The position numbers and the translations under genes are program-made. Below the pieces are notes generated by a model. The model saw only the letters and a program-made list of their open reading frames with translations. It made no database searches and had not been told where the DNA came from. Positions 16,927 through 27,000 of a stretch of DNA of 43,117 bases are shown here, piece by piece. Source of the DNA: an uncultured Collinsella sp. (GTDB lineage: Bacteria; Actinomycetota; Coriobacteriia; Coriobacteriales; Coriobacteriaceae); the NCBI GenBank assembly GCA_934654765.1, contig CAKUGX010000005.1:1-43117 (forward strand), read 5' to 3'. Each line of letters opens with the position of its first letter. The first letter of the stretch is position 1.

Positions 16927-17979
16927 CTATGCGTTCCTCTGAACTTTGAAGCGCTGTTTCAGCTGTCCGCAAGCGGCGTCAATATCGTTACCACGGGAGT
17001 TACGAATCGTGGTCTCGATGCCACGGGACTCAAGACGACGCTGAAGATCCTCAACCTTATGAATCGGCGACGGCTTGAGCGGGCTGCCCTCGATGTCGTT
17101 AAGTTGAATCAGGTTGACGTGGCACAGCGTTCCCTCGCAGAAGTCGCAGAGTGCCTGCATCTCGGGATTCGTATCGTTGACGCCTTCGATCATGGCATAC
17201 TCATAGGTCGGGCGGCGGCCAGTCTTCTCGGTGTAGAGCTGAAGCGCTTCGTGAAGGCGAAGCAGCGTGTACTTCTTAACACCGGGCATGAGCTTATTGC
17301 GCGTCGACTGGATGGCGGAATGCAGGGAAACGGCAAGCGTGAACTGCTCGGGGATATCGGCAAATTTGCGAATACCGGGAATAACGCCGCTGGTAGAGAC
17401 GGTGAGGTGACGAGCGCCGATACCGATGCCATCGGGGTCGTTGAGGATACGCAGTGCCTTGAGAACCTCGTCGTAGTTGGCAAACGGCTCGCCCTGGCCC
17501 ATGAAGACAACGCTTGTGGCACGCTCGCCAAAGTCGTTGGATACATGAAGCACCTGGTCGACGATCTCTTGAGCGGTCAGAGAGCGCTTGAGGCCGTTGA
17601 GACCGGTAGCGCAAAAGGCGCAGCCCATGCCGCAGCCTGCCTGGGTGGAAACGCAGACGGAAAGCTTGTTACGACGGGGCATGCCGACAGTCTCGACGGA
17701 AATGCCATCGTGGTACTCGAGCAGATACTTGCGCGAGCCATCTTTGGAAACCTGCTTGGTGAGTTCAGTCGGCGTATCAAAGGCAAAAGCCTCTTTAAGC
17801 TGCTCACGGAAAGCCTTGGGAAGGTTGGTCATATCGTCAAACGAACAAACGTTCTTCTCAAAGACCCATTCGATGAGCTGCTTCGCGCGGAAGGCGGGCT
17901 GGCCAAGTTCGGCCACGAGCTCGCGAATATCGTTTTGGCTCAAGTCGCGAATGTCCTGAGATTTAGTCCTGGGATTCAT
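16927..17979 (-). CDS. rlmN: 23S rRNA (adenine-C2) methyltransferase RlmN
   Basis: RlmN is a radical-SAM enzyme that methylates C2 of A2503 in 23S rRNA, and A37 of some tRNAs. The 350-aa protein shows the CX3CX2C cluster as CGMGCAFC in CVSTQAGCGMGCAFCATG, the VVFMGQGEPFANYD segment, and a conserved C-terminal Cys (DIDAACGQL) that forms the methyl-carrying intermediate. The start is ATG 17979 with GAAAGG upstream. It is transcribed alone, divergently from ddl. Confidence 0.96.
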   Translation of the reverse strand: MNPRTKSQDIRDLSQNDIRELVAELGQPAFRAKQLIEWVFEKNVCSFDDMTNLPKAFREQLKEAFAFDTPTELTKQVSKDGSRKYLLEYHDGISVETVGMPRRNKLSVCVSTQAGCGMGCAFCATGLNGLKRSLTAQEIVDQVLHVSNDFGERATSVVFMGQGEPFANYDEVLKALRILNDPDGIGIGARHLTVSTSGVIPGIRKFADIPEQFTLAVSLHSAIQSTRNKLMPGVKKYTLLRLHEALQLYTEKTGRRPTYEYAMIEGVNDTNPEMQALCDFCEGTLCHVNLIQLNDIEGSPLKPSPIHKVEDLQRRLESRGIETTIRNSRGNDIDAACGQLKQRFKVQRNA

Positions 17980-17994
17980 GGAAGCCTTTCGATT

Positions 17995-18024
17995 TTGGGG
18001 AAACGTAGAGGGTATCGCTACAAT
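17995..18024 (+). promoter_or_regulatory. Probable promoter of ddl-dinG
   Basis: TTGGGG (17995-18000) and TACAAT (18019-18024) are 18 bp apart in the 85-bp gap between the divergent rlmN and ddl starts. The -10 hexamer is the same as at rpmH and tRNA-Lys. Confidence 0.45.
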
Positions 18025-18064
18025 ATGGTATCAGCTGCAGAAATTATAGAGGAGGAGTCTGCCC

Positions 18065-19030
18065 ATGCCGGGTAAAAGCCTAGAGAACATGCACGTAGCG
18101 GTCTTAGCGGGCGGTCATTCCGCCGAGCGCGAGATCTCGCTCGATTCGGGAAAGAACGTTGTGGTGGCACTGAAGGAAGCCGGCTACACCTCGGTGGAGC
18201 TGCTTGACACGGCCGCTGATGACTTTATGGTAACCATGGCGACCAGCGGATTCGATGTGGCATTTATCGCCATGCACGGCGCCGGCGGTGAGGATGGCGC
18301 CATGCAGGGTGCCATGGAGACCCTGGGTATCCCCTACACGGCCTCGGGCGTACTTGCCAGCGCCTGCGGAGCCGACAAGGAGGTCTCTAAGTTCCTATAC
18401 GCCAAGGCGGGCATTCCCATTGCCCCCGGCCTTGCGCTCGAGGTGGGCGACGAAGTCGATATCGATCATATCGTCGAGGTTTGTGGCGAGCGCTGCTTTG
18501 TGAAGCCGGCCGTCAACGGTTCCAGTTATGGCATTTCCCTGGTCCATGAGCCCTCCGAGCTGCCCGCGGCAATCGCCAAGGCGTTTGAGTACGGCGACAA
18601 AGTGCTGGTCGAGAAGTGCATCGAGGGTACCGAGATCACCGTCGGCGTATACGGCGAAGATGACGTGCGCGCCCTGCCGATTGTCGAGATTCGTAAGCCC
18701 GAGGACTGCGAGTTCTACGATCTGGACGTGAAGTATGTCGACCCTACGGATATCCATCGCATTCCGGCGCAGATTTCACCCGAGAATTACGCTCGCGCTC
18801 AGGAACTTGCCTGTGCCGCTCACAAGGCCCTCGGTTGCCTGGGTATCTCGCGCAGCGACTTTATTGTGAGCGAGGACGGCCCCGTTATCCTCGAGACCAA
18901 TACCATTCCCGGCATGACCGATACGTCGCTGTATCCGGATGAGATCCGCCACACCGACGACATGACGTTCCCGCAGGTCTGTGACAGCCTGATCCGTATG
19001 GGCCTTCGTCGAGCGGGCATTGCATGCTAA
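18065..19030 (+). CDS. ddl: D-alanine--D-alanine ligase
   Basis: Ddl joins two D-Ala for peptidoglycan precursors, using an ATP-grasp fold. The 321-aa protein shows HGAGGEDGAMQG, VKPAVNGSSYGIS (ATP-binding loop), FYDLDVKY (omega loop with the Lys-Tyr pair typical of D-Ala rather than D-lactate specificity) and ETNTIPGMT (metal and phosphate loop). The start ATG 18065 follows GAGGAGG. It overlaps the DinG-family gene by 7 bp. Confidence 0.95.
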   Translation: MPGKSLENMHVAVLAGGHSAEREISLDSGKNVVVALKEAGYTSVELLDTAADDFMVTMATSGFDVAFIAMHGAGGEDGAMQGAMETLGIPYTASGVLASACGADKEVSKFLYAKAGIPIAPGLALEVGDEVDIDHIVEVCGERCFVKPAVNGSSYGISLVHEPSELPAAIAKAFEYGDKVLVEKCIEGTEITVGVYGEDDVRALPIVEIRKPEDCEFYDLDVKYVDPTDIHRIPAQISPENYARAQELACAAHKALGCLGISRSDFIVSEDGPVILETNTIPGMTDTSLYPDEIRHTDDMTFPQVCDSLIRMGLRRAGIAC

Positions 19031-21918
19031 TCGAGGACGCGGTTTCGTCAGGAACGCCGCAGTTTGTCATCGACTCCTATGCCACGCTTGCCGACCGCGC
19101 CAAAACGCAGTCCTTCGGCCTTATCGAGGAAGAAGTGATTGTCCTCGATACCGAGACCACGGGTCTTTCGGTGCAGGACAACGAGCTGATCGAGATCTCG
19201 GCGGCCCGTCTTTCGGGCCGCGAGGTCGTCGACCGCTTCGATACCTTCGTGCATCCCAAGCAGCTGATTCCCGCCGAGATTACCGAGCTCACGAGCATTG
19301 CAAATGCCGATGTGGCAGATGCCCCGTCGGCGGTTGAGGCCGTCGCCGCTCTCGCCGATTTTGTCGGTGGCTGCCCGGTGATCGCACACAACGCCACGTT
19401 CGACCGCTCGTTTATCGAGTCGGTCAAAGGCGGCGTCAACGTGAGCGATATTTGGATCGATTCGCTGGCGCTGTCGCGCATCGCGCTTCCGCGCCTGGCC
19501 TCGCACAAGCTGTCTTTTATGGCCGATCTGTTTGGCTGCGACTCGGTATCACACCGTGCCAATGCCGACGTCGACGCCCTGTGTGGCGTATGGCGCGTGT
19601 TGCTCGTGGCGCTCACCGACTTGCCCCAGGGCCTCATGGCGCGCCTAGCCGACATGCATCCGGACGTGCCTTGGTCCTATCGTCCTATCTTTTCATTCTT
19701 GGCAGGGCAGAACCCTGGTTCTATCTTCTCTCTCAGCGCCGCTCGTGCTGACGTTCTCAAGGCCGATCGCGCCGACGATCGGGTGGACGCCGATGAACTG
19801 CCGGTACTCAAGATGCCGAGTCGTGAGGAGATTGAGGCAGACTATGCGCCAGGTGGCCTGGTCAATCGCATGTATCCCACCTACGAGCCGCGTGATGAGC
19901 AGATCGCTATGGCGCTCGAGGTCCGCGATGCGCTGGTCACGGGCACTCATCGTGTAATTGAGGCGGGCACAGGCGTCGGCAAATCGATGGCCTATCTGGT
20001 GCCTTTTGCCGAGGCAGCACGCCGTAACAACATCACGGTTGGTATTGCGACCAAATCGAACAATCTTGCCGACCAGCTCATGTACCATGAGCTGCCAAAA
20101 CTTGCCGAGCAACTGGACGGTGGTCTGTCATTTTGCGCTCTCAAGGGGTATGACCACTATCCGTGCCTGCGCAAGCTTGAGCGCATGAGCCGCGGCCAGG
20201 TCGAGATTACCACCAAGCGCGATCCGGCGGACACGCTCACGGCGGTCGCGGTCATTATGGCGTACGTCTGCCAATCAGCCGATGGCGACCTCGACTCGCT
20301 CGGTATTCGGTGGCGCAGCGTCAACCGCCCCGACTTTACGACGGCCTCGCGCGAGTGTGCTCGTCGCCTCTGCCCGTTTTTCCCTGATAAATGTTTGGTC
20401 CACGGCGCTCGCCGTCGTGCGGCGCATGCCGATGTGGTGGTCACCAACCATTCCCTGCTGTTCCGCAATGTCGCGGCCGAGGGCAGGATTTTACCTCCGA
20501 TTCGTCATTGGGTAATCGACGAGGCCCATTCCATCGAGCGCGAGGCGCGCCGCCAGTGGGCGCGCGTGGTGTCGGCGGACGAATCACGCGTTCTGTTTGA
20601 GCGCCTGGGTGGCTCGAGCACCGGCGCGCTAAGCCAGGTTTCCCGTGATTTGGCAACCTCCGAGGGCTCTACGCTCTATCTGGGCCTTACTGCCAAGGCG
20701 ACGTCGACGGTTGCGCGCGCGAGCATGGCGATCGCCGACGTGTTCGATGGCGTTCGCGAGCTCGGCCGCCGTGCCCGTGGGGGTTATGACAATGCCAATC
20801 TATGGATTGGCCCCGAGCTGCGCGAATCTGACGACTGGCATGATTTCTTACCGTCGGCCTACACTGGCATCGACGCATTGGAACAAGCTGACAAGAGCGT
20901 CGACGCGCTGGTGCAAGCCGTCGCCGCCGACAAGCCCGAGGTTGTTGTCGACCTGGGTGATATCTCGCGCCGCCTGCACGAGCTGGTCGAGAACCTCAAA
21001 CTCATCATTGATGGCACCGATGAACACTACGTGTATTCGCTGCAGGTCAATCGCAGGCTGCGTGCCGGCGGAGAGTCAATGACCGCAGAGCGCATCGACA
21101 TTGGCGAGGCCTTGGCAACCGAGTGGCTGCCCGAGGTTCACACGGCTATCTTTGCCTCGGCGACTATGACGGTGTCCAAAAGCTTTGAACACTTTAACCA
21201 TGCGGTCGGCCTCGATCGCATCGGTGCTTCAACATCCTCATCGCTGCACTTGGACTCGAGCTACGACTTCGATTCGAACATGGCTGTAGTCGTTGCGGGC
21301 GATATCCCCGATCCGCGCGATCGTGAGAGCTATCTTACGGCGCTCGAGCGCGTGCTAGTCGACGCCCATCTTGCCATGGGCGGATCGGTGCTCACGTTGT
21401 TCACCAATCGGCGCGACATGGAAGACCTGTACGCCCGCGTTGAGCCCAAGATGGCCCGTGCGGGCCTGGAACTCAACTGCCAGCAGCGCAACTCATCTCC
21501 TCGTCGCCTACGCGACCGGTTTATCAACGAGCCAACCTCGTCGCTTTTTGCGCTTAAGGCCTTCTGGGAGGGGTTTGACGCCAGCGGCGAGACGCTGCGC
21601 TGCGTCATCATTCCCAAGCTGCCGTTCTCGAGCCCCACGGACCCGCTCTCGTGCGAGCGCAATCTGCGCGAAGACCGCGCTTGGGCGCGCTATTCGCTGC
21701 CCGAGGCGGTGCTCGAGGTCAAGCAGGCGGCCGGCCGCCTTATCCGCTCGTCGACCGACTGCGGCGTGCTGATTCTGGCCGACCCGCGCCTGGTGACGAA
21801 GGGCTACGGAAAGAAGTTCTTAACGTCGCTGCCCACGAGCTCCTACCAGCGCATCGAATCGGCGCAGATCGGTCACTATCTGCAACTGTGGCGCGCACGC
21901 CACGAGCGGCGACGCTAA
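19024..21918 (+). CDS. dinG: DinG-family helicase with N-terminal 3'-5' exonuclease
   Basis: The 964-aa protein is a fusion. Residues ~36-195 are a DnaQ-like exonuclease with all three Exo motifs: DTETTG (Asp42, Glu44), HNATFD (Asp127) and HRANADVD (His177, Asp182). The rest is an XPD/DinG-type superfamily 2 helicase: Walker A AGTGVGKS (about 314-321), DEAH-type box VIDEAHSIE (about 496-504) and a C-terminal QAAGRLIRS motif. Four cysteines (381, 445, 450, 457) fit the iron-sulphur cluster arrangement of DinG. Presumably it acts in repair or in resolving DNA structures. It overlaps ddl by 7 bp, and its TAA stop overlaps the stop of the convergent WYL gene. Confidence 0.92.
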   Translation: MLIEDAVSSGTPQFVIDSYATLADRAKTQSFGLIEEEVIVLDTETTGLSVQDNELIEISAARLSGREVVDRFDTFVHPKQLIPAEITELTSIANADVADAPSAVEAVAALADFVGGCPVIAHNATFDRSFIESVKGGVNVSDIWIDSLALSRIALPRLASHKLSFMADLFGCDSVSHRANADVDALCGVWRVLLVALTDLPQGLMARLADMHPDVPWSYRPIFSFLAGQNPGSIFSLSAARADVLKADRADDRVDADELPVLKMPSREEIEADYAPGGLVNRMYPTYEPRDEQIAMALEVRDALVTGTHRVIEAGTGVGKSMAYLVPFAEAARRNNITVGIATKSNNLADQLMYHELPKLAEQLDGGLSFCALKGYDHYPCLRKLERMSRGQVEITTKRDPADTLTAVAVIMAYVCQSADGDLDSLGIRWRSVNRPDFTTASRECARRLCPFFPDKCLVHGARRRAAHADVVVTNHSLLFRNVAAEGRILPPIRHWVIDEAHSIEREARRQWARVVSADESRVLFERLGGSSTGALSQVSRDLATSEGSTLYLGLTAKATSTVARASMAIADVFDGVRELGRRARGGYDNANLWIGPELRESDDWHDFLPSAYTGIDALEQADKSVDALVQAVAADKPEVVVDLGDISRRLHELVENLKLIIDGTDEHYVYSLQVNRRLRAGGESMTAERIDIGEALATEWLPEVHTAIFASATMTVSKSFEHFNHAVGLDRIGASTSSSLHLDSSYDFDSNMAVVVAGDIPDPRDRESYLTALERVLVDAHLAMGGSVLTLFTNRRDMEDLYARVEPKMARAGLELNCQQRNSSPRRLRDRFINEPTSSLFALKAFWEGFDASGETLRCVIIPKLPFSSPTDPLSCERNLREDRAWARYSLPEAVLEVKQAAGRLIRSSTDCGVLILADPRLVTKGYGKKFLTSLPTSSYQRIESAQIGHYLQLWRARHERRR

Positions 21919-22832
21919 AGCGGACAGACGAGGGTTTTTGCCATATCGCACAGACGCTTTGACAGGGCGGGGTCATCCAAGATGCGGATGGCTCCGCCCG
22001 CTGCGATTGTCTGGCTCAGTAGCCAACGCTCGGAGCCGTAATGCACGGTTACCGTTGCCATGTCTGCCTCGCTGCGCTCGATGAGGGTGATGCCGGCCCA
22101 GTCCAGATGCTCCGCCATATCGAATGGCATCAAGAGCTTTGCGCTACGCTGCGTCCGGGCAAGGGAATCGTGGAGGGATGCAACGTCCGGTGCGTGAGGC
22201 ACGACGGAGTCTTCCGTCAAGGTGAGTCCCTCGATTTTATCCATGCGATAGGTGCGCTGCTCATCGACTGCGATGTCCCAGGCAATCAGGTATGTTTGGT
22301 CGCCGTTTGCCGCAATGCGCAAGGGGTCGACCAGACGCTCGCGTGGCCGTGCATCGTCCATCGAACGATACGAGATGAGGCAGCGAACGCCGTCCTGAAT
22401 GGCGCAGCTCAGCTGCTGCCAGTGCGACCCGTGGTTGACGGTGTCAAAGACGCGCTGGTTATAGCCGAGCTCTTCGGGTAGAAGAGCGTGTCGAATCCGA
22501 GCCGCCGTCTGCGGCTCGATTCCCAACGATTCAAGTTCGTGGTTGAGCACAGCGCCCTCGGCGGCACTCAGGCGCAGCGGTAGCACACGACCGGCGTCAC
22601 CGGTGAGGACCACACGCTCGCCGTGGCATTCGCAGATGATGCGCGCGCCCGATTCTCGGTCCGCGAGCGTCGAGACGATCTCGAGAATCTCGTCGAGCGA
22701 CACCCCCGTGATGTCAAAGCGACTGCAAATCTCGTTTCGAGTCATGCCGTTCTCGCCGGCGGCGTAGAGGGCCTCCATGATGTCGATGGCGCGCGAGAGC
22801 CTCTGCTCGCTGGTGAGTTTACGCACGGGCAT
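21915..22832 (-). CDS. WYL-domain regulator (PafC-like), second of a pair
   Basis: The 305-aa protein starts with a winged-helix-like segment (MPVRKLTSEQRLSRAIDIME, with NEICSRFDITG about 36-46). The WYL domain follows: SYRSMDDARPRERLVDPLRI and YLIAWDIAVDEQRTYRMDKIE, each close to the family consensus. A C-terminal extension (about 235-305) fits WCX. Tandem WYL proteins in actinobacteria (PafB and PafC) form a DNA-damage-responsive transcription activator. Whether these are true PafBC is inferred. The gene overlaps its upstream partner by 14 bp. Confidence 0.85.
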   Translation of the reverse strand: MPVRKLTSEQRLSRAIDIMEALYAAGENGMTRNEICSRFDITGVSLDEILEIVSTLADRESGARIICECHGERVVLTGDAGRVLPLRLSAAEGAVLNHELESLGIEPQTAARIRHALLPEELGYNQRVFDTVNHGSHWQQLSCAIQDGVRCLISYRSMDDARPRERLVDPLRIAANGDQTYLIAWDIAVDEQRTYRMDKIEGLTLTEDSVVPHAPDVASLHDSLARTQRSAKLLMPFDMAEHLDWAGITLIERSEADMATVTVHYGSERWLLSQTIAAGGAIRILDDPALSKRLCDMAKTLVCPL

Positions 22833-23841
22833 GCTCGTGCACCGTCCTTTCGATGAGGTGGTTCCACGCCTGTTTGAGCGATTTGGGGGCCATGGGCCTC
22901 ATGCCGTCCATGGCGTGGGCCATGCAAAATGAAGCGGCGGCTTCAAGGTCGCGCACGTCAACGGTCCAGATCCATCCCGCATCGGTGTGTGCGAGCTTGC
23001 CTCGCCGGCGCGTGAGACCGTTGATCATATCGATCTGCGTCTGAGGGGCGAATGAGAACGTAGCTGCAACGGGCGGTCGGTCGGCAAAATCGAATTCAAA
23101 GAACAGGTAGTCGTTGAGGTTGAAGTCTGCAGGGATGGTGTAGGCCTTCGAAGGACGCCAAGCGCGAACGATACGGTCGCAGCGGAATGTCCTGATGTCG
23201 TCGGTGGCATTGTCGAGGCCGCAGAAGTACGCCACGCCCTCGCGCTCGAACATGCCGTAGACGCAGACGGTACGCTCTTTTTGCTCACCGCGTCCGTTCT
23301 GATATAAAAATCGCAGCGCGCATCGCTCGGCAAAGGCGCTCCATACCGCATCGACGGTGGGAGAGCGGCTGATTGTCGCCTCGTCCGCCGTCGTCCTGCC
23401 GGTGAGGTAGGCAATTTTGGAGCGAATATCGGCAAGCGGCGCGGCAAAGGTGGAAGAGCCGGCCGCTAGCGTCTGGTCGATGGCGTTGAGTAGGATGTCG
23501 GCGTCGTCTGCGGTGATGAGGCCACCTGCTGCAAACGTGTGCTCGCGGTCGATTGTCCACGAGCTTTCCTCGGTCTCCTGCGCACCGGCGGGGCGAACCT
23601 CCTTGATTAAGATGCCACGCTCGAGCAGTTTGTCACGATCGCGCCGAAACTTGCGCTTATCCGAGTCGATGTTGCCCGAGCCATATCCCAGGTCAGAATC
23701 CAAGACGATCTGCTCGGTCGTCAGCGGTTCGGGGGAGCTGTTGAGCACAAAGAAAAGATTGAGGATGCGCTGAGCCGTTTTATCGAAACTGGGCTCCGAA
23801 TTCCCCATTTTAATTGTCGCGGTCGCGTCGCTTGCCGTCAT
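22819..23841 (-). CDS. WYL-domain regulator (PafB-like), first of a pair
   Basis: The 340-aa protein has an N-terminal helix-turn-helix region (KTAQRILNLFFVLNSSPEPL...EQIVLDSDLGY) followed by a WYL-type domain (ALRFLYQNGRGEQKERTVCVYGMFEREGVAYFCG, with characteristic R and Y residues, quoted in part). The start ATG 23841 follows GAGGA. The pair is encoded just after an exonuclease-helicase gene on the other strand, which would suit a damage-response role, but no target site is recognised. Confidence 0.82.
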   Translation of the reverse strand: MTASDATATIKMGNSEPSFDKTAQRILNLFFVLNSSPEPLTTEQIVLDSDLGYGSGNIDSDKRKFRRDRDKLLERGILIKEVRPAGAQETEESSWTIDREHTFAAGGLITADDADILLNAIDQTLAAGSSTFAAPLADIRSKIAYLTGRTTADEATISRSPTVDAVWSAFAERCALRFLYQNGRGEQKERTVCVYGMFEREGVAYFCGLDNATDDIRTFRCDRIVRAWRPSKAYTIPADFNLNDYLFFEFDFADRPPVAATFSFAPQTQIDMINGLTRRRGKLAHTDAGWIWTVDVRDLEAAASFCMAHAMDGMRPMAPKSLKQAWNHLIERTVHEHARA

Positions 23842-24039
23842 AGAGTCCTCGCATGAGAAGGTGGTTTGCTGCCATGATTTTAGTCCGATATGGAGATTAG
23901 GCTATATCCTTGTCCGCTCGGGGCGTTAAGATGGCCCGAATTCGGTCGTTTGCGCTCGCTCGGGGTATACTTTCGACTATATACGGTTCTAATGTGCATG
24001 CATTGGGCCTATTTGTCGGATTATGGATGTGGAGCGCAC

Positions 24040-27000
24040 ATGGCGAACACCCAGAACTATATTAACCACCTGCTGCAGAACACCGGCATTACGCCGGCAT
24101 GCAGCGAAGAAGAGCGCTTGGCTGCCGAGGATATCGCTCAGATCTTCCGCAACCACGGCTTTGATCCCGAGGTTCAGGAGTTCAATGCCCCGGCGCCCAG
24201 TAGGTTGGCATTTGCCGTTACCGGTATTCTTGCGTTTGCCGGCGCCCTGCTGATGGGCATCGGCGGCGGCATCGGCTTGGTCGGCACCTTGCTGGCCATT
24301 GCCGGCGCCGTTCTTTACGTGCTCGAGCGCACGGGCCACCCCGTGGTTTCGCGCCTGGGCAAGACGGGCGTGAGCCAAAATGTCATCGCCTATCACAAGG
24401 CCTCGGGCCCGCTCGCGTCTCCGCGCAACCGCCCGGTGGTCGTTGTCGCACACTACGACTCTCCCCGTGCTGAGCTGCTCGCCCGCGAGCCCTATGCTTC
24501 GTATCGCGCGCTCATTGCCAAGTTGCTGCCTATCGCCACAGTTGCCCCCGCTGCCGTCGCCGTCCTGCGTATCCTGCCGCTCCCCGGCGCGCTCAAGGTT
24601 CTGCTGTGGATCGTCGCGATTCTCGCCTCTCTCGTGGCACTCGCCAACGCGGCAAACATCATCTCCAACCGCTACATCCTCCCCTATACGTCCGGCGCGG
24701 TGTGCAACAAATCTTCTGTCGCCGCCTTGCTTGGCGTTATGGATAACGTCGCCCCCTTCCAGGGCGAGAATGAGTTCCCCGACGACGTTCCGTTCGACAC
24801 CTATTTTGGTGAGCAAAAACGTCGCGCCGAGGAGATGGCACGTGCGGCGGCGGAATATGCCGCGGCCCAGCAGCAAAACGACTATGGCAACACCATCGAG
24901 TATGAAGAGCCTGCCTACGAGGAGGACGAGTTCGGCCAGCCGATCGCTCCCGACGCTCAGACCGAGCCCGAACAGGGCGAGGCTTTCGACGAGCAGATCG
25001 AGGGTTTTGAGGGTGCGTCTGCCGACGAGACGCTGATTGGCGCCATCGTGCCCGAGGATCAGAATCAGGCTGTCCAGGCCGAAGAGTTCAATGACGAGGT
25101 TCCCGCTGCCGAGCCGGCGGAGGAGCCTGTCGCGGCCGAGCCCGAGCCCAAGCTCTATCGCAATGCCGCCGGCAACATCCGCTTTGGTTCGGATGCCATC
25201 CGTGCGCTCGGCATGCTTCCCGAGTCCTGCACGCTCGATTACGAGGAGGGCGAGGAGCCGACGTTTGAGCCCGAGCCTGCCCCCGTCGTGACTGCACCTG
25301 CGCCCGTTGTCGCCATGGATGATGAGTCTGCCGCGGTTACCGCTGCCGTTGCCGAGCCCGAGGCGGTGTCCGCGATCGATCCCGCGGCAGGACTGGACAT
25401 TTTGGCTCCCGCCGCGCCGGCGCAAGACGTTACGGACGAGTCTGACGACGATTACGTTGAACAGCCGAGGCGCGTGTCTTACGAGAGCGATACTGATTTC
25501 TCGGCCGAGATTCCCGCGGCAACGCCCCATGCCGATATTGCATCCGCGTTCTCTTCGATTGGCGCCAGTGCTTCCAACTTCTTTAAGGGTGCGCTTGCAA
25601 AGGGCAAGAAATTTGTCGACGATTTCGAGGAGAAGCGCGCTGCCGCACGCGAGGCTGCCGAGCAGGAGGCTATCGCTCAGCAGCAGGCAGCCGAGGCGGC
25701 ACGCGAGCGCGCGGCGCAAGAGTTCGAGCAGAACGAGGCTATGCAGTCCGTGCCCGTCGACGCTGCCGAAGCTACAACGTCCTTTGAGTCCCAGCAACCG
25801 GCGTCCACGGATGTTGTTGAGGCGACGACGTCTTTCGAGGCTCAGCAGCACGTCGATAGCACCATGTCGTTTGATGCCGCGCAGTTCGATTCCACGATAA
25901 CGTTTGAAAAGCAAGGCACCGCGATTGCCGAGCCCCTTCCTGTTTCCGATGAGCAGGGCGACGCGGTGGACGATGACGAGCCTATTGATGCTGCCGAAAT
26001 CCAAGATGCCGCCGAGGACGAGGCCGTCGAGGCCAACCCTGACGAAGAGCAATACGCGGCAGCCGAGCAAGATGATTCGGCCGAGGTCGAGCAGGAGGAA
26101 GTGCCTGCGGTTTCCGAGGCTCCCGAGACAGATGAGTCGAGGCCTTACTCCACGCAGATTTTCACCATGCCGACCCCGAGTGGTTCCGGTGCCACGGTTG
26201 CCGATGTTGCTCCCACCCAGGACGAAACGGTCGATTCCCTTATGGCCCAGATTTCCTCCCAGGCATCACCGCGTCCGCAGATGAATGTTCCCGATCCGGC
26301 GTCGGCTCCGTCGCCCGCGCCTTCCTCGTCTCCGCTGGCTTCGGTCCCCGATCCGTCGCTGCCGTCGATGAAGCAGGCAAACGTTGCGTCTCGTACGTCG
26401 CTGTTCGACCTTCCCGACCCCTCTGCACAGGTCAACGACCCCTTTGCTACCGCTCAGGGTCCCGAGCCCACATCGGCACCCGTTGCGCCTCCTATGCCCG
26501 TTGCGTCGGGCGCTCAGCCGATCGAGACCATTTCGGCTCCCGCCCCGGCGGCACCCAAGCCTCGCAAGCGCGGCCTGGGCGGCCTGTTCGGTCGTAAAAA
26601 GAAAAACGAACAGGACAGCATGAGTGATTGGCTGGGCGTCGAAGACGATTACGATGCCAAGAAGTCCGGTCGCGGCATCGGTTCGTGGGATAATTTCGAG
26701 GACGATAACGATGGCTGGAAGGGCGGCGCTACGTCTTCCGACGGCGCTTCTTCCGAAGATATGCTCTCGGCTGTCGCCTCTATGGGCGATGATGAGCTGC
26801 TCGGTCACGATATCTGGTTTGTGGCAACGGGCGCCTCGGATTGTGATGGCGCCGGTATGAAGGCCTTCTTGGCTTCGCATCGCGATAAGCTCCGCGGCGT
26901 CTTCTTCATCAATCTTGAATCCGTCGGTGCCGGTAGGCTTTCGGTGGTGACGGTTGAGGGCGAACAGCAGCTGCTCAAGGGCGATCGCCGCATCATGAAC

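Noticed and set aside
23890..24039. 50-residue upstream extension of the M28-like protein
   Set aside because: It runs through promoter-like DNA and has no ribosome site, while GGAG precedes ATG 24040.
23989..26070. Long frame antisense to the M28-like gene
   Set aside because: Low-complexity complement of Glu/Ala codons, no ribosome site, no recognisable domain.
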